Assembly: GCA_023301665.1 (NCBI GenBank)
Contig: JALZUL010000146.1
Span: forward strand, 1-14,753
DNA: 14,753 bases
Direction: 5' to 3'
Source: Ascidiaceihabitans sp.
GTDB lineage: Bacteria > Pseudomonadota > Alphaproteobacteria > Rhodobacterales > Rhodobacteraceae
Within the stretch, counting starts at the first letter, position 1, and every line of letters starts with the position of its first letter. Positions 7,552 through 14,015 of the stretch are shown in pieces. Position numbers and translations under genes: made by a program. The notes beneath the pieces were generated by a model, which worked only from the letters and a program-made list of their open reading frames with translations, did not search any database and had not been told where the DNA came from.

Positions 7552-7965
7552 ATGAAATCCTTACTTACCGCCATCGCGCTTGGCCTTTGCGTTAACTCCG
7601 TCGCTTTCCCAAGTGTCGCAGGTGCCCAAGCACCCGATTGTGCTGAGCCACTAACACAAATCGATATGAACGATTGCGCCTCTCGTGCGTTTGCCTCGGC
7701 GGATTCCCTGTTAAATCAAGTTTGGAAAACGGCCGTCGCAACCGCCAAAAGGCGCGATAGTGAGCTTTATAACAATGAAGAACCAAGCGAGGACATGTTG
7801 CGACAAGCCCAACGCAGCTGGATCACCTTTCGTGATCAGGCTTGTCTGGCAGAAAGCACAATCGCGCGTGGCGGCTCAATACAACCCTTGCTGCAATTTG
7901 TTTGCCTTGAGCGTTTAACATTGAACCGTGTCGACGATTTAGAGTTCTTTGCCGAGACACGTTAA
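7552..7965 (+). CDS. Secreted LprI-domain (DUF1311) protein
   Basis: A 137-residue protein with a Sec signal peptide (hydrophobic core about 4-20, likely cut after the AGA ending at residue 25). The mature part is one LprI N-terminal domain. It shows four cysteines (Cys30, Cys42, Cys98, Cys118), likely two disulfides, and the family signature AQRSWITFRDQAC at 86-98. This domain is found in mycobacterial lysozyme inhibitor LprI and in many small proteobacterial periplasmic proteins of unknown role. Lysozyme inhibition is therefore only a possibility here. No cysteine directly follows the signal, so it is not a lipoprotein. The gene is alone, rightward, and lacks a strong ribosome site before the ATG. 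It converges with the operon ending at 7984 with only 18 bases between. Confidence 0.82.
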   Translation: MKSLLTAIALGLCVNSVAFPSVAGAQAPDCAEPLTQIDMNDCASRAFASADSLLNQVWKTAVATAKRRDSELYNNEEPSEDMLRQAQRSWITFRDQACLAESTIARGGSIQPLLQFVCLERLTLNRVDDLEFFAETR

Positions 7966-7983
7966 GCTCTTGATACAAAGGGG

Positions 7984-8715
7984 CTAGGTCTGCTCCGCAA
8001 GCCGTCCCCGCCCTAAGAACGCTACATCTGCAATGCGTGACATGTGCCATGCCAGCACAAGGTTACTGCTGAGCACCGGCATGCCAAGGCTTTGCTCAAG
8101 CGGTTCGATCACATCTAGCGTGCGCAGGTTTGTGCAAGACATAAACAGCCCATCCACATCCGCCCCTTTGCACAGATCAAGCGCAGCGGCGCTAATTGAA
8201 TCGGCGTCAATGCGAACCACATTCGCCTCAACCTCTTCATGGAAACTTCCCAAAACAGGTGTCTCGATCCCAGCTTCATCCAATGTCTTGCGCAACTGTT
8301 CAGAGACTTCTGCGATATACGGCGTCAAAAATGCCAACCGCTTGAGGCCAAGATGACGGCATGCAGCCAGCAAGGCGGTCACAGGTTCGCTAACACTATG
8401 TGTGTTCGCGCCCGCCTTTACCAACCTCTCAATTTGCGCCACGCCAATCTGCGCCGTGCCTGAGGTGCATCCATATCCGATCCCTGAAAACTCTAACCCT
8501 TGGGGCAACAAGGCCGCTGCCCCCGTTATCTCATTCGCCATCTGCTGAAGACTTTCTGACGTCACACTTGTCCCGCTTGCCACCCGCGTCACAAGCGGTG
8601 ATGCCCTCCCCAGCAAGCGACGCATGTCCTGTTCGATCGTCTCGTCAGCGCGCAACACGATGAGCCCTAAGGGACAAGCGCCATCAGGCGTTAAGGTATA
8701 CGTGTAAGCGCTCAT
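7984..8715 (-). CDS. Asp/Glu racemase superfamily enzyme, maleate isomerase / EutA-like
   Basis: A 243-residue enzyme of the family that includes maleate cis-trans isomerase, arylmalonate decarboxylase and the ectoine-utilisation protein EutA. Two active-site cysteines are visible, Cys83 in YGCTSGT and Cys194 in SCTNLRT, placed like the catalytic pair of maleate isomerase. Arylmalonate decarboxylase keeps only one cysteine, so a two-base isomerase or racemase is more likely. It is the last gene of the operon, and its ATG overlaps the M24 stop by four bases (ATGA). The neighbours suggest that it acts on a small amino or carboxylic acid within a degradation route. Whether it is a true EutA orthologue cannot be decided by eye. 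It is a cytoplasmic protein with no signal sequence. Confidence 0.78.
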   Translation of the reverse strand: MSAYTYTLTPDGACPLGLIVLRADETIEQDMRRLLGRASPLVTRVASGTSVTSESLQQMANEITGAAALLPQGLEFSGIGYGCTSGTAQIGVAQIERLVKAGANTHSVSEPVTALLAACRHLGLKRLAFLTPYIAEVSEQLRKTLDEAGIETPVLGSFHEEVEANVVRIDADSISAAALDLCKGADVDGLFMSCTNLRTLDVIEPLEQSLGMPVLSSNLVLAWHMSRIADVAFLGRGRLAEQT

Positions 8716-9869
8716 ATCTCTTGCACCACACGGCTGGCAGGCTTGTTGAGAAATTCAGCCCCCTCGGGGGTGATCACGATATTTTCCTCATGCACCATGA
8801 TGCGCCCGTCCTTGGTTTCCACCGAAGGCTCTAGCGTCAAAACCATACCCGGTTTCAAAACCGTGCGATCCGCCTGAATGATCGAAGGCCATTCCGTCAG
8901 CTGCATCCCCAATCCATGTCCCAACCGCCCCGCGTCCGCAACTGCGTCTCCATCAGCGGCCACTATTTTGGCCATCCCCGCGAATAGATCGCACATCATC
9001 GCCCCCGGCTTTGCCACGCTCATGCCCGCCTCAATAGCATCTATCAGTTTATCATGGCTTGAGCGCACAATTTTTGAGGCGGAACCAACCATGAAATTAC
9101 GGTCGAAATCGCAGAAATACCCGTCCCAAACAGCGCCGGTATCCAGCATCAAAACATCCCCCCCCATCAGCGGTTGTTCCGTCGCAGGTGAAATCACATC
9201 ATGATAGCCGTCGCGCCCCGCGGCCCCCGCAAGGTAGGGCACCCAGTCGGCCCCTTCTTGCAAAAGCAGCATTTGAAATCGTCTGAACACTTTCTCAAGC
9301 GGCACCCCTGCGCTGGCGATACTGTTTACCCGCTCGAAAGCACGGGTGGCGATGCTACAGGCATGCGTGATTTTAGCGATCTCTGCGGGTGACTTAATCT
9401 GGCGCAATCGCACAATGATCCCCGCATCGTCAGAGAACCGCAACCCGCCTTGCAACGCATTCCAACTGTCCAGCGGCATGCGCAAATGGGTTTCCAATCC
9501 GCTTGGCACACCGATCACCCCCTCAGCCCCTGCAACTTCAAACAACGCATCGCGCAACAGACTGACCCCATCATCCTCCAAATCGGGCGAACGCCATGTG
9601 CGAATATCCGTGATCCAACCACGCGACATCAAAGCGGCTCCAATCGACGGGATCACCGCAATCGGATCGCCCGTTGCGGGCACTACTACAAACCACGGGC
9701 GCGCAGGGCTTTCCCAAAACCGCGTTAAATATCCGGTGAAATAGCGCACCTCTGGTTCCGTGCTCAGCAGCAGGGCCGCCAATCCAGCATCCGCCATCAT
9801 CGATTGGGCACGCGCCAATCGGGCGCGAAACTCGGCCTCTTCAAACCCTCGGTTGGGCGGTAAACTCAT
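8712..9869 (-). CDS. M24-family pita-bread hydrolase (Xaa-Pro peptidase / ectoine hydrolase EutD-like)
   Basis: A 385-residue protein with a creatinase-type N-terminal domain (about 10-145) and an M24 catalytic domain (about 150-380). The five residues that bind two metals in M24 aminopeptidases are present: Asp243 in MLDTG, Asp254 in FCDFDR, His318 in GHGLG, Glu347 in TLEPS and Glu361 in VHEEN. The frame extends to an ATG at 9893, but I chose 9869. It forms an ATGA overlap with the upstream gene and has GAAGGG about six bases before it. Related enzymes cleave Xaa-Pro peptides, creatine or the ring of ectoine. The flanking EutA-like and PLP-lyase genes favour amidohydrolysis of a small metabolite over general peptidase work, but this is inference. 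It is the middle gene of a translationally coupled operon. Confidence 0.8.
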   Translation of the reverse strand: MSLPPNRGFEEAEFRARLARAQSMMADAGLAALLLSTEPEVRYFTGYLTRFWESPARPWFVVVPATGDPIAVIPSIGAALMSRGWITDIRTWRSPDLEDDGVSLLRDALFEVAGAEGVIGVPSGLETHLRMPLDSWNALQGGLRFSDDAGIIVRLRQIKSPAEIAKITHACSIATRAFERVNSIASAGVPLEKVFRRFQMLLLQEGADWVPYLAGAAGRDGYHDVISPATEQPLMGGDVLMLDTGAVWDGYFCDFDRNFMVGSASKIVRSSHDKLIDAIEAGMSVAKPGAMMCDLFAGMAKIVAADGDAVADAGRLGHGLGMQLTEWPSIIQADRTVLKPGMVLTLEPSVETKDGRIMVHEENIVITPEGAEFLNKPASRVVQEI

Positions 9870-10891
9870 GCGGGCCCTTCGCTTAAGATGCAAAGCACCT
9901 GCGCTGTTTTAGAGATGTCCAATGCTTTTCGTGCCGCTTGCAACCCCGCCAAACCAGCCGCGCCGGATTCACTTGAAGCCAAGCCATACTGCCCAGCCAA
10001 CGCGGCCCCTGCAGTGCCTTCATCTTCGGTCAGGGTCACAAATACATCCGCGTCCCGTGCCAACCCTTTGAGCGCGATCAAAGACGGTTCTTTGCAATCC
10101 AAACGCCCCATGTTGGAAACCGGCCCCTTTGTGACCAACGCCTTTCTCGCCTGCACTGAGGCGATCAAAGCAGGTGCGGCCTCGGGTTCGACCACGACGA
10201 TCTGCGGTGCTTGCCCCCAAACCTCACGCGCAAGGGCCGCACATGAACCCGCCAAGCCGCCCACACCTGCCTGTAAAAAGATATGCGTTGGCACAGTTGG
10301 CACCTGTGCAATCGCTTCGCGCATCAACATCAAATACCCCTCCATCAAACGATGGGGCCGCTCATAGTAATCGGGCCATGAGGTATCGGACAAAATATCC
10401 CAACCGTTATCATTTGCCGCTTTCAAGGCAGCGGCCATGCTGTCCTCGTAAATGGCACCCTCACGCACAACCTGTGCACCGCGCGCGCGCAGGCGCTCAG
10501 CAAAAACCTCTGGCACCGTTTGCGCGATATAGACCACCGCATTTGCACCAAATGCAGCGGCCCCAGCGGCCACTGACATGCCGTGGTTCCCCGCACTTGC
10601 CGTCACATAGGTGCGCCCTTTGGCAAGGCCTGCCTGCGCGTCATGCGCAATCACATAAGCCGCCCCCAAGGCTTTGAAACTGCCCAGCCCCATACGGCCA
10701 CGTTCATCTTTGATCCACACCGCGCCCACACCCAGATCTTGGGCCAACTCAGGTAAATCATGTAAGGGGGTCTGCGCCGCTTCTGGACAGCGCCCAATGA
10801 GATCGGCAACGGCTTGATGATCGACGCTTGGATAGGGAACAACCTCTAATCCTAAGACATCTGCGCGGGGGGTATTGTGAAAAAAATCCAT
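9866..10891 (-). CDS. Fold-type II PLP lyase related to diaminopropionate ammonia-lyase
   Basis: A 341-residue PLP enzyme that would eliminate ammonia or another beta-substituent from an amino acid. The Schiff-base lysine is Lys73 in GSFKALG, and the substrate/cofactor loop is SAGNHG at 99-104. QAGVGGLAGS (208-217) and VVVEPEAAP together with SSESGAAG give the PLP phosphate and ring contacts. Overall motif order follows diaminopropionate ammonia-lyase (DpaL), but the protein is about 60 residues shorter. Alanine (Ala100) stands where E. coli DpaL has Asp120. The equivalent of DpaL Asp189 (Asp169 in SDTSW) is kept. The ribosome site GAGTGAGG is very close to the ATG. It is the first gene of the three-gene operon and shares ATGA with the M24 gene. 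Threonine-dehydratase or EutB-like activity is an alternative. Confidence 0.78.
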   Translation of the reverse strand: MDFFHNTPRADVLGLEVVPYPSVDHQAVADLIGRCPEAAQTPLHDLPELAQDLGVGAVWIKDERGRMGLGSFKALGAAYVIAHDAQAGLAKGRTYVTASAGNHGMSVAAGAAAFGANAVVYIAQTVPEVFAERLRARGAQVVREGAIYEDSMAAALKAANDNGWDILSDTSWPDYYERPHRLMEGYLMLMREAIAQVPTVPTHIFLQAGVGGLAGSCAALAREVWGQAPQIVVVEPEAAPALIASVQARKALVTKGPVSNMGRLDCKEPSLIALKGLARDADVFVTLTEDEGTAGAALAGQYGLASSESGAAGLAGLQAARKALDISKTAQVLCILSEGPA

Positions 10892-11010
10892 ACCTCACTC
10901 GACGACGTTTCATTTTACGGGTCAAGCCAGTTTAGCACGTTTTTTACGCCGTTTGCGACCGGAACCAACGGGCAGCCCATCCGAAAATGAACCGCCAGTT
11001 GAACGCTTTC
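10892..11010 (-). other. Spacer between iorB-like gene and the PLP-lyase operon
   Basis: A 119-bp gap between genes on the same strand. I see no hairpin with a T-run in the leftward direction, so transcription from the molybdoenzyme genes may read on into the lyase operon. A CCGTT/AACGG inverted repeat is followed by A rather than T residues. No clear -35/-10 pair was found. Confidence 0.4.
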
Positions 11011-13251
11011 TCACACGAAATCGATAAACTTATTCATCGGCATTTCGCGAATACGCTGACCCGTCGCCGCAAAAATCGCGTTTGATAAAGCTGCGGCAGC
11101 TGGCGGAACCATCGGTTCGCCCATACCACGCACATGCTCTCCATTTTCAAGACCAGCCACCTCAATCTTAGGGGCTTGGTACATGCGCAGGGCCTCGTAG
11201 GTGTCATAGTTTTCTTGCTCGGTCATGCCGTCAGAATACGTGATCTCAGACATAATCGCATGGCCCAAAGCCCAGTTGATACCACCCTGTACCATGTTCT
11301 CAAACATCACCGGATCGACAACTTTGCCAACCTCAGCCGCGACCCAAACATTGTCTAGCTTAATACCGTCTTCGGTATTTGTGACCTCGATCACCTCAGC
11401 GGTTGCCACACCAAAAGACATACAAAACGCCACGCCGCGCCCCTTGTTTGGTGCAAGTGGGGCACCCCAATTGGACATCTCGGCCACTTTCTCAAGTGTC
11501 TTACGCGAAGGTTCATGCCAACACAGGCGCAACCGTTCCTCCATCGGATCAGCCCCGGCTTCTGTAATCAATTCATCCAAAAACACATCGTGGAAGAACC
11601 CGTTCGAGGACGCTCCAACCGAACGCCAGCTTGTGATCGGTGCCAGCTCAGGTGCGCGATAGCCGATGATACGGTAGTTAGGAATGCTCAGCGGTTGTTC
11701 CCACGCACCGGCAACAATCTGCGTGTCTGGCCCAGGCAACGAAAGCCCCTGACGCCCCATTTGACTGGCCACAACCGAGGGCATCGCGATCCCCATGTCA
11801 TAGGCTTCGACCTGACCGTTTTTCACGGTACCGCGTCCACGTGCCATTGCGATTTGGCGGGTGTCGTTATGGGATAGATCCTCTTCGCGAGAATACGTGA
11901 GCTTGACGGGCACACCCGGCATTTGCATCGCAATTTCAGCAGCTTCTTTGACAACACGGTCTTCCAAACGGTGGCCAAAACTGCCCCCCATCATCAAGAC
12001 GTGGACATAGACATTGTCAAAATCGACACCGGTGACTTTGGCCACATTTGTCTGTACAAACCGTGGAATTTGCGTGCCGGTCCAAACGTCTACGCGATCT
12101 TCTGAGACCTCAACAATTGCGCTGACCGGCTCTAGCGGCGCATGCGCAAGGTAAGGCGCGCGGTACTCGGCCTCGATCACTTTGGCACCCTCAAACGCCG
12201 CCTCAACATCACCGTCATCGCGCTGGCGACTGTCGACTTGATCATCGTTAAAGCTGTCCGACAAAGCCTGCCAATGCCCTTCCATTTCGGCAGGGTACGG
12301 GGCCTCGCCCCATTCGATCTCAAGCGCATTTGCCGCTTGAATGGCGCGCCATGTGTTGTCAGCCACAACTGCCAACCCACCAGTGATTGGCAACACTTTT
12401 TGAACGCCGCGCATCGCTTTGGCCTCAGTGTCGTCAAAGCTGATCATTTCCCCCCCACGACGCGGGTTCGTGCGCACCATGGCATGCACCATACCGTCAC
12501 GTTTGAAATCAATCCCGTATGTCTGAGTGCCCGTCGACTTTGCCACAATATCAATACGTTGACTTGCCTTACCAACCAATCGCCACGTGCTTGGATCGCG
12601 CAAAGTGACATCCTCAACCGGATCCAAAGTCGCGGCGATACTGGCAAGATCCTGATAGCTGATTTTAGTGCCATCTGGGGTTTCTACCATGCCTTTCGCA
12701 GTCTTCAGATCAGCCACAGCCACGCCCGTTATTTCGGAGGCTGCCGCCTTCAAGGTTTCGCGTGCAACAGCCCCTGCAAGGCGCAGTTTTTCAAATGAAT
12801 CGGGTACAGTTGTCGAACCACCTGTGATTTGCATGCCCATAAATTTCATCAATGAATTCATAACAGTGCGCGTTGTGTCCGCAGCAAAACTATCATCCGT
12901 TGGCGCAAATGGCGCACCATCCGCCCCAAGGGCCGTGTTGTAATAGGCTTTGTCAGGCATGCCGGGGTCAACCGTCACTTGATCAAGCTCAACGTCCAAT
13001 TCTTCTGCAATAAGAATAGCTTGCGCTGAATATGCCCCCTGCCCGCTGTCTGCGCGCGGTGTGATCAACGTGATGTTAGAGCCGTCAATTTTAACGTAAG
13101 GCGTTAGAGCCGCTTCGCCATCGGCCAGAGTATCCAAAAGCGGGTTCGCATAAGGCGTTTTGTAGCGATAGACCCCAAAGGCGACACCACCTGCGATGGC
13201 AGCAGAGCCAATAAGAAAAGAGCGACGGGCGATTTTTCCGAGCTTACTCAT
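11011..13251 (-). CDS. IorB-like molybdopterin-binding subunit (xanthine oxidase family), Tat-exported
   Basis: A 746-residue large subunit of a xanthine-oxidase-family molybdoenzyme, most like the isoquinoline 1-oxidoreductase beta subunit / aldehyde dehydrogenase branch. It would bind the molybdenum cofactor and hydroxylate or oxidise an aldehyde or N-heterocycle. A twin-arginine signal ARRSFL lies at 8-13, followed by a hydrophobic segment (14-28), so the enzyme is folded in the cytoplasm and exported. The molybdenum-site loop MGGSFGHR is at 421-428 and the catalytic glutamate is Glu712 in GMGEP. A ribosome site AAGGAT precedes the ATG, which starts four bases after the small-subunit stop. 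No XdhC-type maturation factor, FAD subunit or cytochrome c gene is seen nearby, so the electron acceptor is unknown. The substrate is unknown. Confidence 0.88.
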   Translation of the reverse strand: MSKLGKIARRSFLIGSAAIAGGVAFGVYRYKTPYANPLLDTLADGEAALTPYVKIDGSNITLITPRADSGQGAYSAQAILIAEELDVELDQVTVDPGMPDKAYYNTALGADGAPFAPTDDSFAADTTRTVMNSLMKFMGMQITGGSTTVPDSFEKLRLAGAVARETLKAAASEITGVAVADLKTAKGMVETPDGTKISYQDLASIAATLDPVEDVTLRDPSTWRLVGKASQRIDIVAKSTGTQTYGIDFKRDGMVHAMVRTNPRRGGEMISFDDTEAKAMRGVQKVLPITGGLAVVADNTWRAIQAANALEIEWGEAPYPAEMEGHWQALSDSFNDDQVDSRQRDDGDVEAAFEGAKVIEAEYRAPYLAHAPLEPVSAIVEVSEDRVDVWTGTQIPRFVQTNVAKVTGVDFDNVYVHVLMMGGSFGHRLEDRVVKEAAEIAMQMPGVPVKLTYSREEDLSHNDTRQIAMARGRGTVKNGQVEAYDMGIAMPSVVASQMGRQGLSLPGPDTQIVAGAWEQPLSIPNYRIIGYRAPELAPITSWRSVGASSNGFFHDVFLDELITEAGADPMEERLRLCWHEPSRKTLEKVAEMSNWGAPLAPNKGRGVAFCMSFGVATAEVIEVTNTEDGIKLDNVWVAAEVGKVVDPVMFENMVQGGINWALGHAIMSEITYSDGMTEQENYDTYEALRMYQAPKIEVAGLENGEHVRGMGEPMVPPAAAALSNAIFAATGQRIREMPMNKFIDFV

Positions 13252-13255
13252 GGGC

Positions 13256-13714
13256 TTATCCTTTGTTTAGGTTTTGGGCTGCCGTCTTCACAGCCGCCCG
13301 AATACGTGGGTATGTCCCGCAACGGCACAGGTTTCCGCTCATGGCATCGTCAATTTCGGCGTCCGTTGGTGCAGGGGTCTCGAGCACAAATGCCGCCGCA
13401 GTCATCATCTGACCAGACTGGCAATAGCCACATTGAGCCACTTGATGCTCAATCCACGCCTCTTGCACAGCATGAAGGGCATCAGGTGTTCCAAGCCCTT
13501 CAATTGTAACGATTTCTCCGTCGATGTCTTCGGCAGCCACTTGACAGGATCGGACGGGCTCACCGTCCATATGAACCGTGCACGCGCCGCATTGCGCAAT
13601 GCCACACCCGTATTTAGGGCCAGTAATCCCCAACTCATCTCGGAGCACCCACAAAAGGGGCATGTCGGGTTCTACGTCAACCTCGTGTTGGGTTCCGTTT
13701 ACTGTGAGTTTCAT
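13256..13714 (-). CDS. IorA-like (2Fe-2S)-binding small subunit
   Basis: A 152-residue iron-sulfur subunit that passes electrons from the molybdenum site of the partner encoded immediately downstream. All eight expected cysteines are present. The plant-ferredoxin-type cluster uses Cys37, Cys42, Cys45 and Cys57 (CGIAQCGAC...C). The second [2Fe-2S] cluster, in the helical domain, uses Cys95, Cys98, Cys130 and Cys132 (CGYC...CRC). It has no signal peptide of its own, so it would be carried out with the Tat-signal-bearing large subunit, as is usual for this branch. The start is supported by GGGAAG a few bases upstream. An 18-bp perfect palindrome sits 17-34 bases before the ATG and probably controls both genes. 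Confidence 0.92.
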   Translation of the reverse strand: MKLTVNGTQHEVDVEPDMPLLWVLRDELGITGPKYGCGIAQCGACTVHMDGEPVRSCQVAAEDIDGEIVTIEGLGTPDALHAVQEAWIEHQVAQCGYCQSGQMMTAAAFVLETPAPTDAEIDDAMSGNLCRCGTYPRIRAAVKTAAQNLNKG

Positions 13715-13730
13715 GATGCTTCCCTGCCAA

Positions 13731-13748
13731 CTGAACTGATCAGTTCAG
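13731..13748. promoter_or_regulatory. 18-bp perfect palindrome, probable TetR-type operator
   Basis: CTGAACTGATCAGTTCAG is a perfect palindrome of 18 bases centred 25 bases before the iorA-like ATG. Its size and symmetry fit TetR-family operators. It abuts a possible -10 box and would cover the transcription start, so repression is the likely mode. No TetR gene is in the window. Confidence 0.6.
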
Positions 13749-13833
13749 ATATAAGGGAGGCGGGAAATAAAACCACCCTTTCGAACAGGGATTTTGAAAA
13801 ATTAATGCACCGTCCCGCGATTTTTCGGGCCCA

Positions 13834-13864
13834 ATTTGTACAAATCATCCCCCCGATCTGTACA
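13834..13864. repeat. First TGTACA pair, 22-bp spacing
   Basis: The first TGTACA (13837-13842) lies inside a 12-bp palindrome, ATTTGTACAAAT (13834-13845). A second TGTACA (13859-13864) starts exactly 22 bases later. The same spacing recurs in the pair at 13912 and 13934. Confidence 0.6.
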
Positions 13865-13907
13865 ATCCCACGCCGTGAAATCGCATCACATCAGCCCTAA
13901 ATATGCA

Positions 13908-13943
13908 AAAATGTACAATTCGACCCCGCGAATTGTACATTTT
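13908..13943. repeat. 15-bp perfect inverted repeat containing the second TGTACA pair
   Basis: AAAATGTACAATTCG (13908-13922) is repeated inverted at 13929-13943 around a 6-base loop. Each arm contains the self-complementary TGTACA, at 13912 and 13934, again 22 bases apart. Read leftward, the right arm ends in five T residues. The structure could therefore also act as a terminator for the alcohol dehydrogenase gene, although the stem is AT-rich. Confidence 0.7.
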
Positions 13944-13975
13944 ACGGCCACCAAAGTGGCATAGGTCTATTTACG

Positions 13976-14007
13976 AAATGTTAACCCGATAGCGCGCGTT
14001 AACATTT
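13976..14007. repeat. 10-bp inverted repeat built from two GTTAAC sites
   Basis: AAATGTTAAC (13976-13985) and GTTAACATTT (13998-14007) form a perfect 10-bp inverted repeat with a 12-base loop, nine bases after the alcohol dehydrogenase stop codon. Each arm ends in the self-complementary GTTAAC. There is no strong T-run, so it may be a protein-binding dyad or a weak terminator. Confidence 0.55.
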
Positions 14008-14015
14008 GTCCGTTT

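Larger units (their letters stand above)
13715..14015. promoter_or_regulatory. 300-bp intergenic region rich in inverted repeats, upstream of iorAB-like genes
   Basis: This gap lies between the 3' end of the class III alcohol dehydrogenase and the start of the iorA-like gene, both leftward. It contains no credible gene. It carries, from right to left, a GTTAAC dyad (13976-14007), a GCCAC/GTGGC hairpin (13947-13960), a 15-bp perfect hairpin with TGTACA in each arm (13908-13943), two more TGTACA sites (13837 and 13859), and an 18-bp palindrome beside the gene start (13731-13748). On the minus strand TTATAT (13754-13749) could be a -10 box that abuts the palindrome; no good -35 is visible. Confidence 0.7.

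Noticed and set aside
9870..9893. Earlier start for the M24 gene at 9893, giving eight more residues.
   Set aside because: The ATG at 9869 has a better ribosome site and makes the same ATGA overlap seen at the next junction.
10915..10980. Minus-strand 21-codon reading frame in the gap between the iorB-like and PLP-lyase genes, with an overlapping second frame ending in a very basic stretch (RKRRKKRAK).
   Set aside because: No ribosome site precedes the ATG, the frame is too short to judge, and the basic stretch in the other frame follows from an A-rich run. Nothing links either frame to a known small protein.
12142..12798. Long open frame (218 codons) on the plus strand opposite the molybdenum subunit gene.
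   Set aside because: It is antisense to a convincing gene, shows no recognisable motif and has no ribosome site.
13834..13943. TGTACA repeats considered as LuxR-type lux boxes, PpsR sites (TGT-N12-ACA) or FNR-type sites.
   Set aside because: The spacing and half-site sequence do not fit any of these three patterns, so the array is left unassigned.
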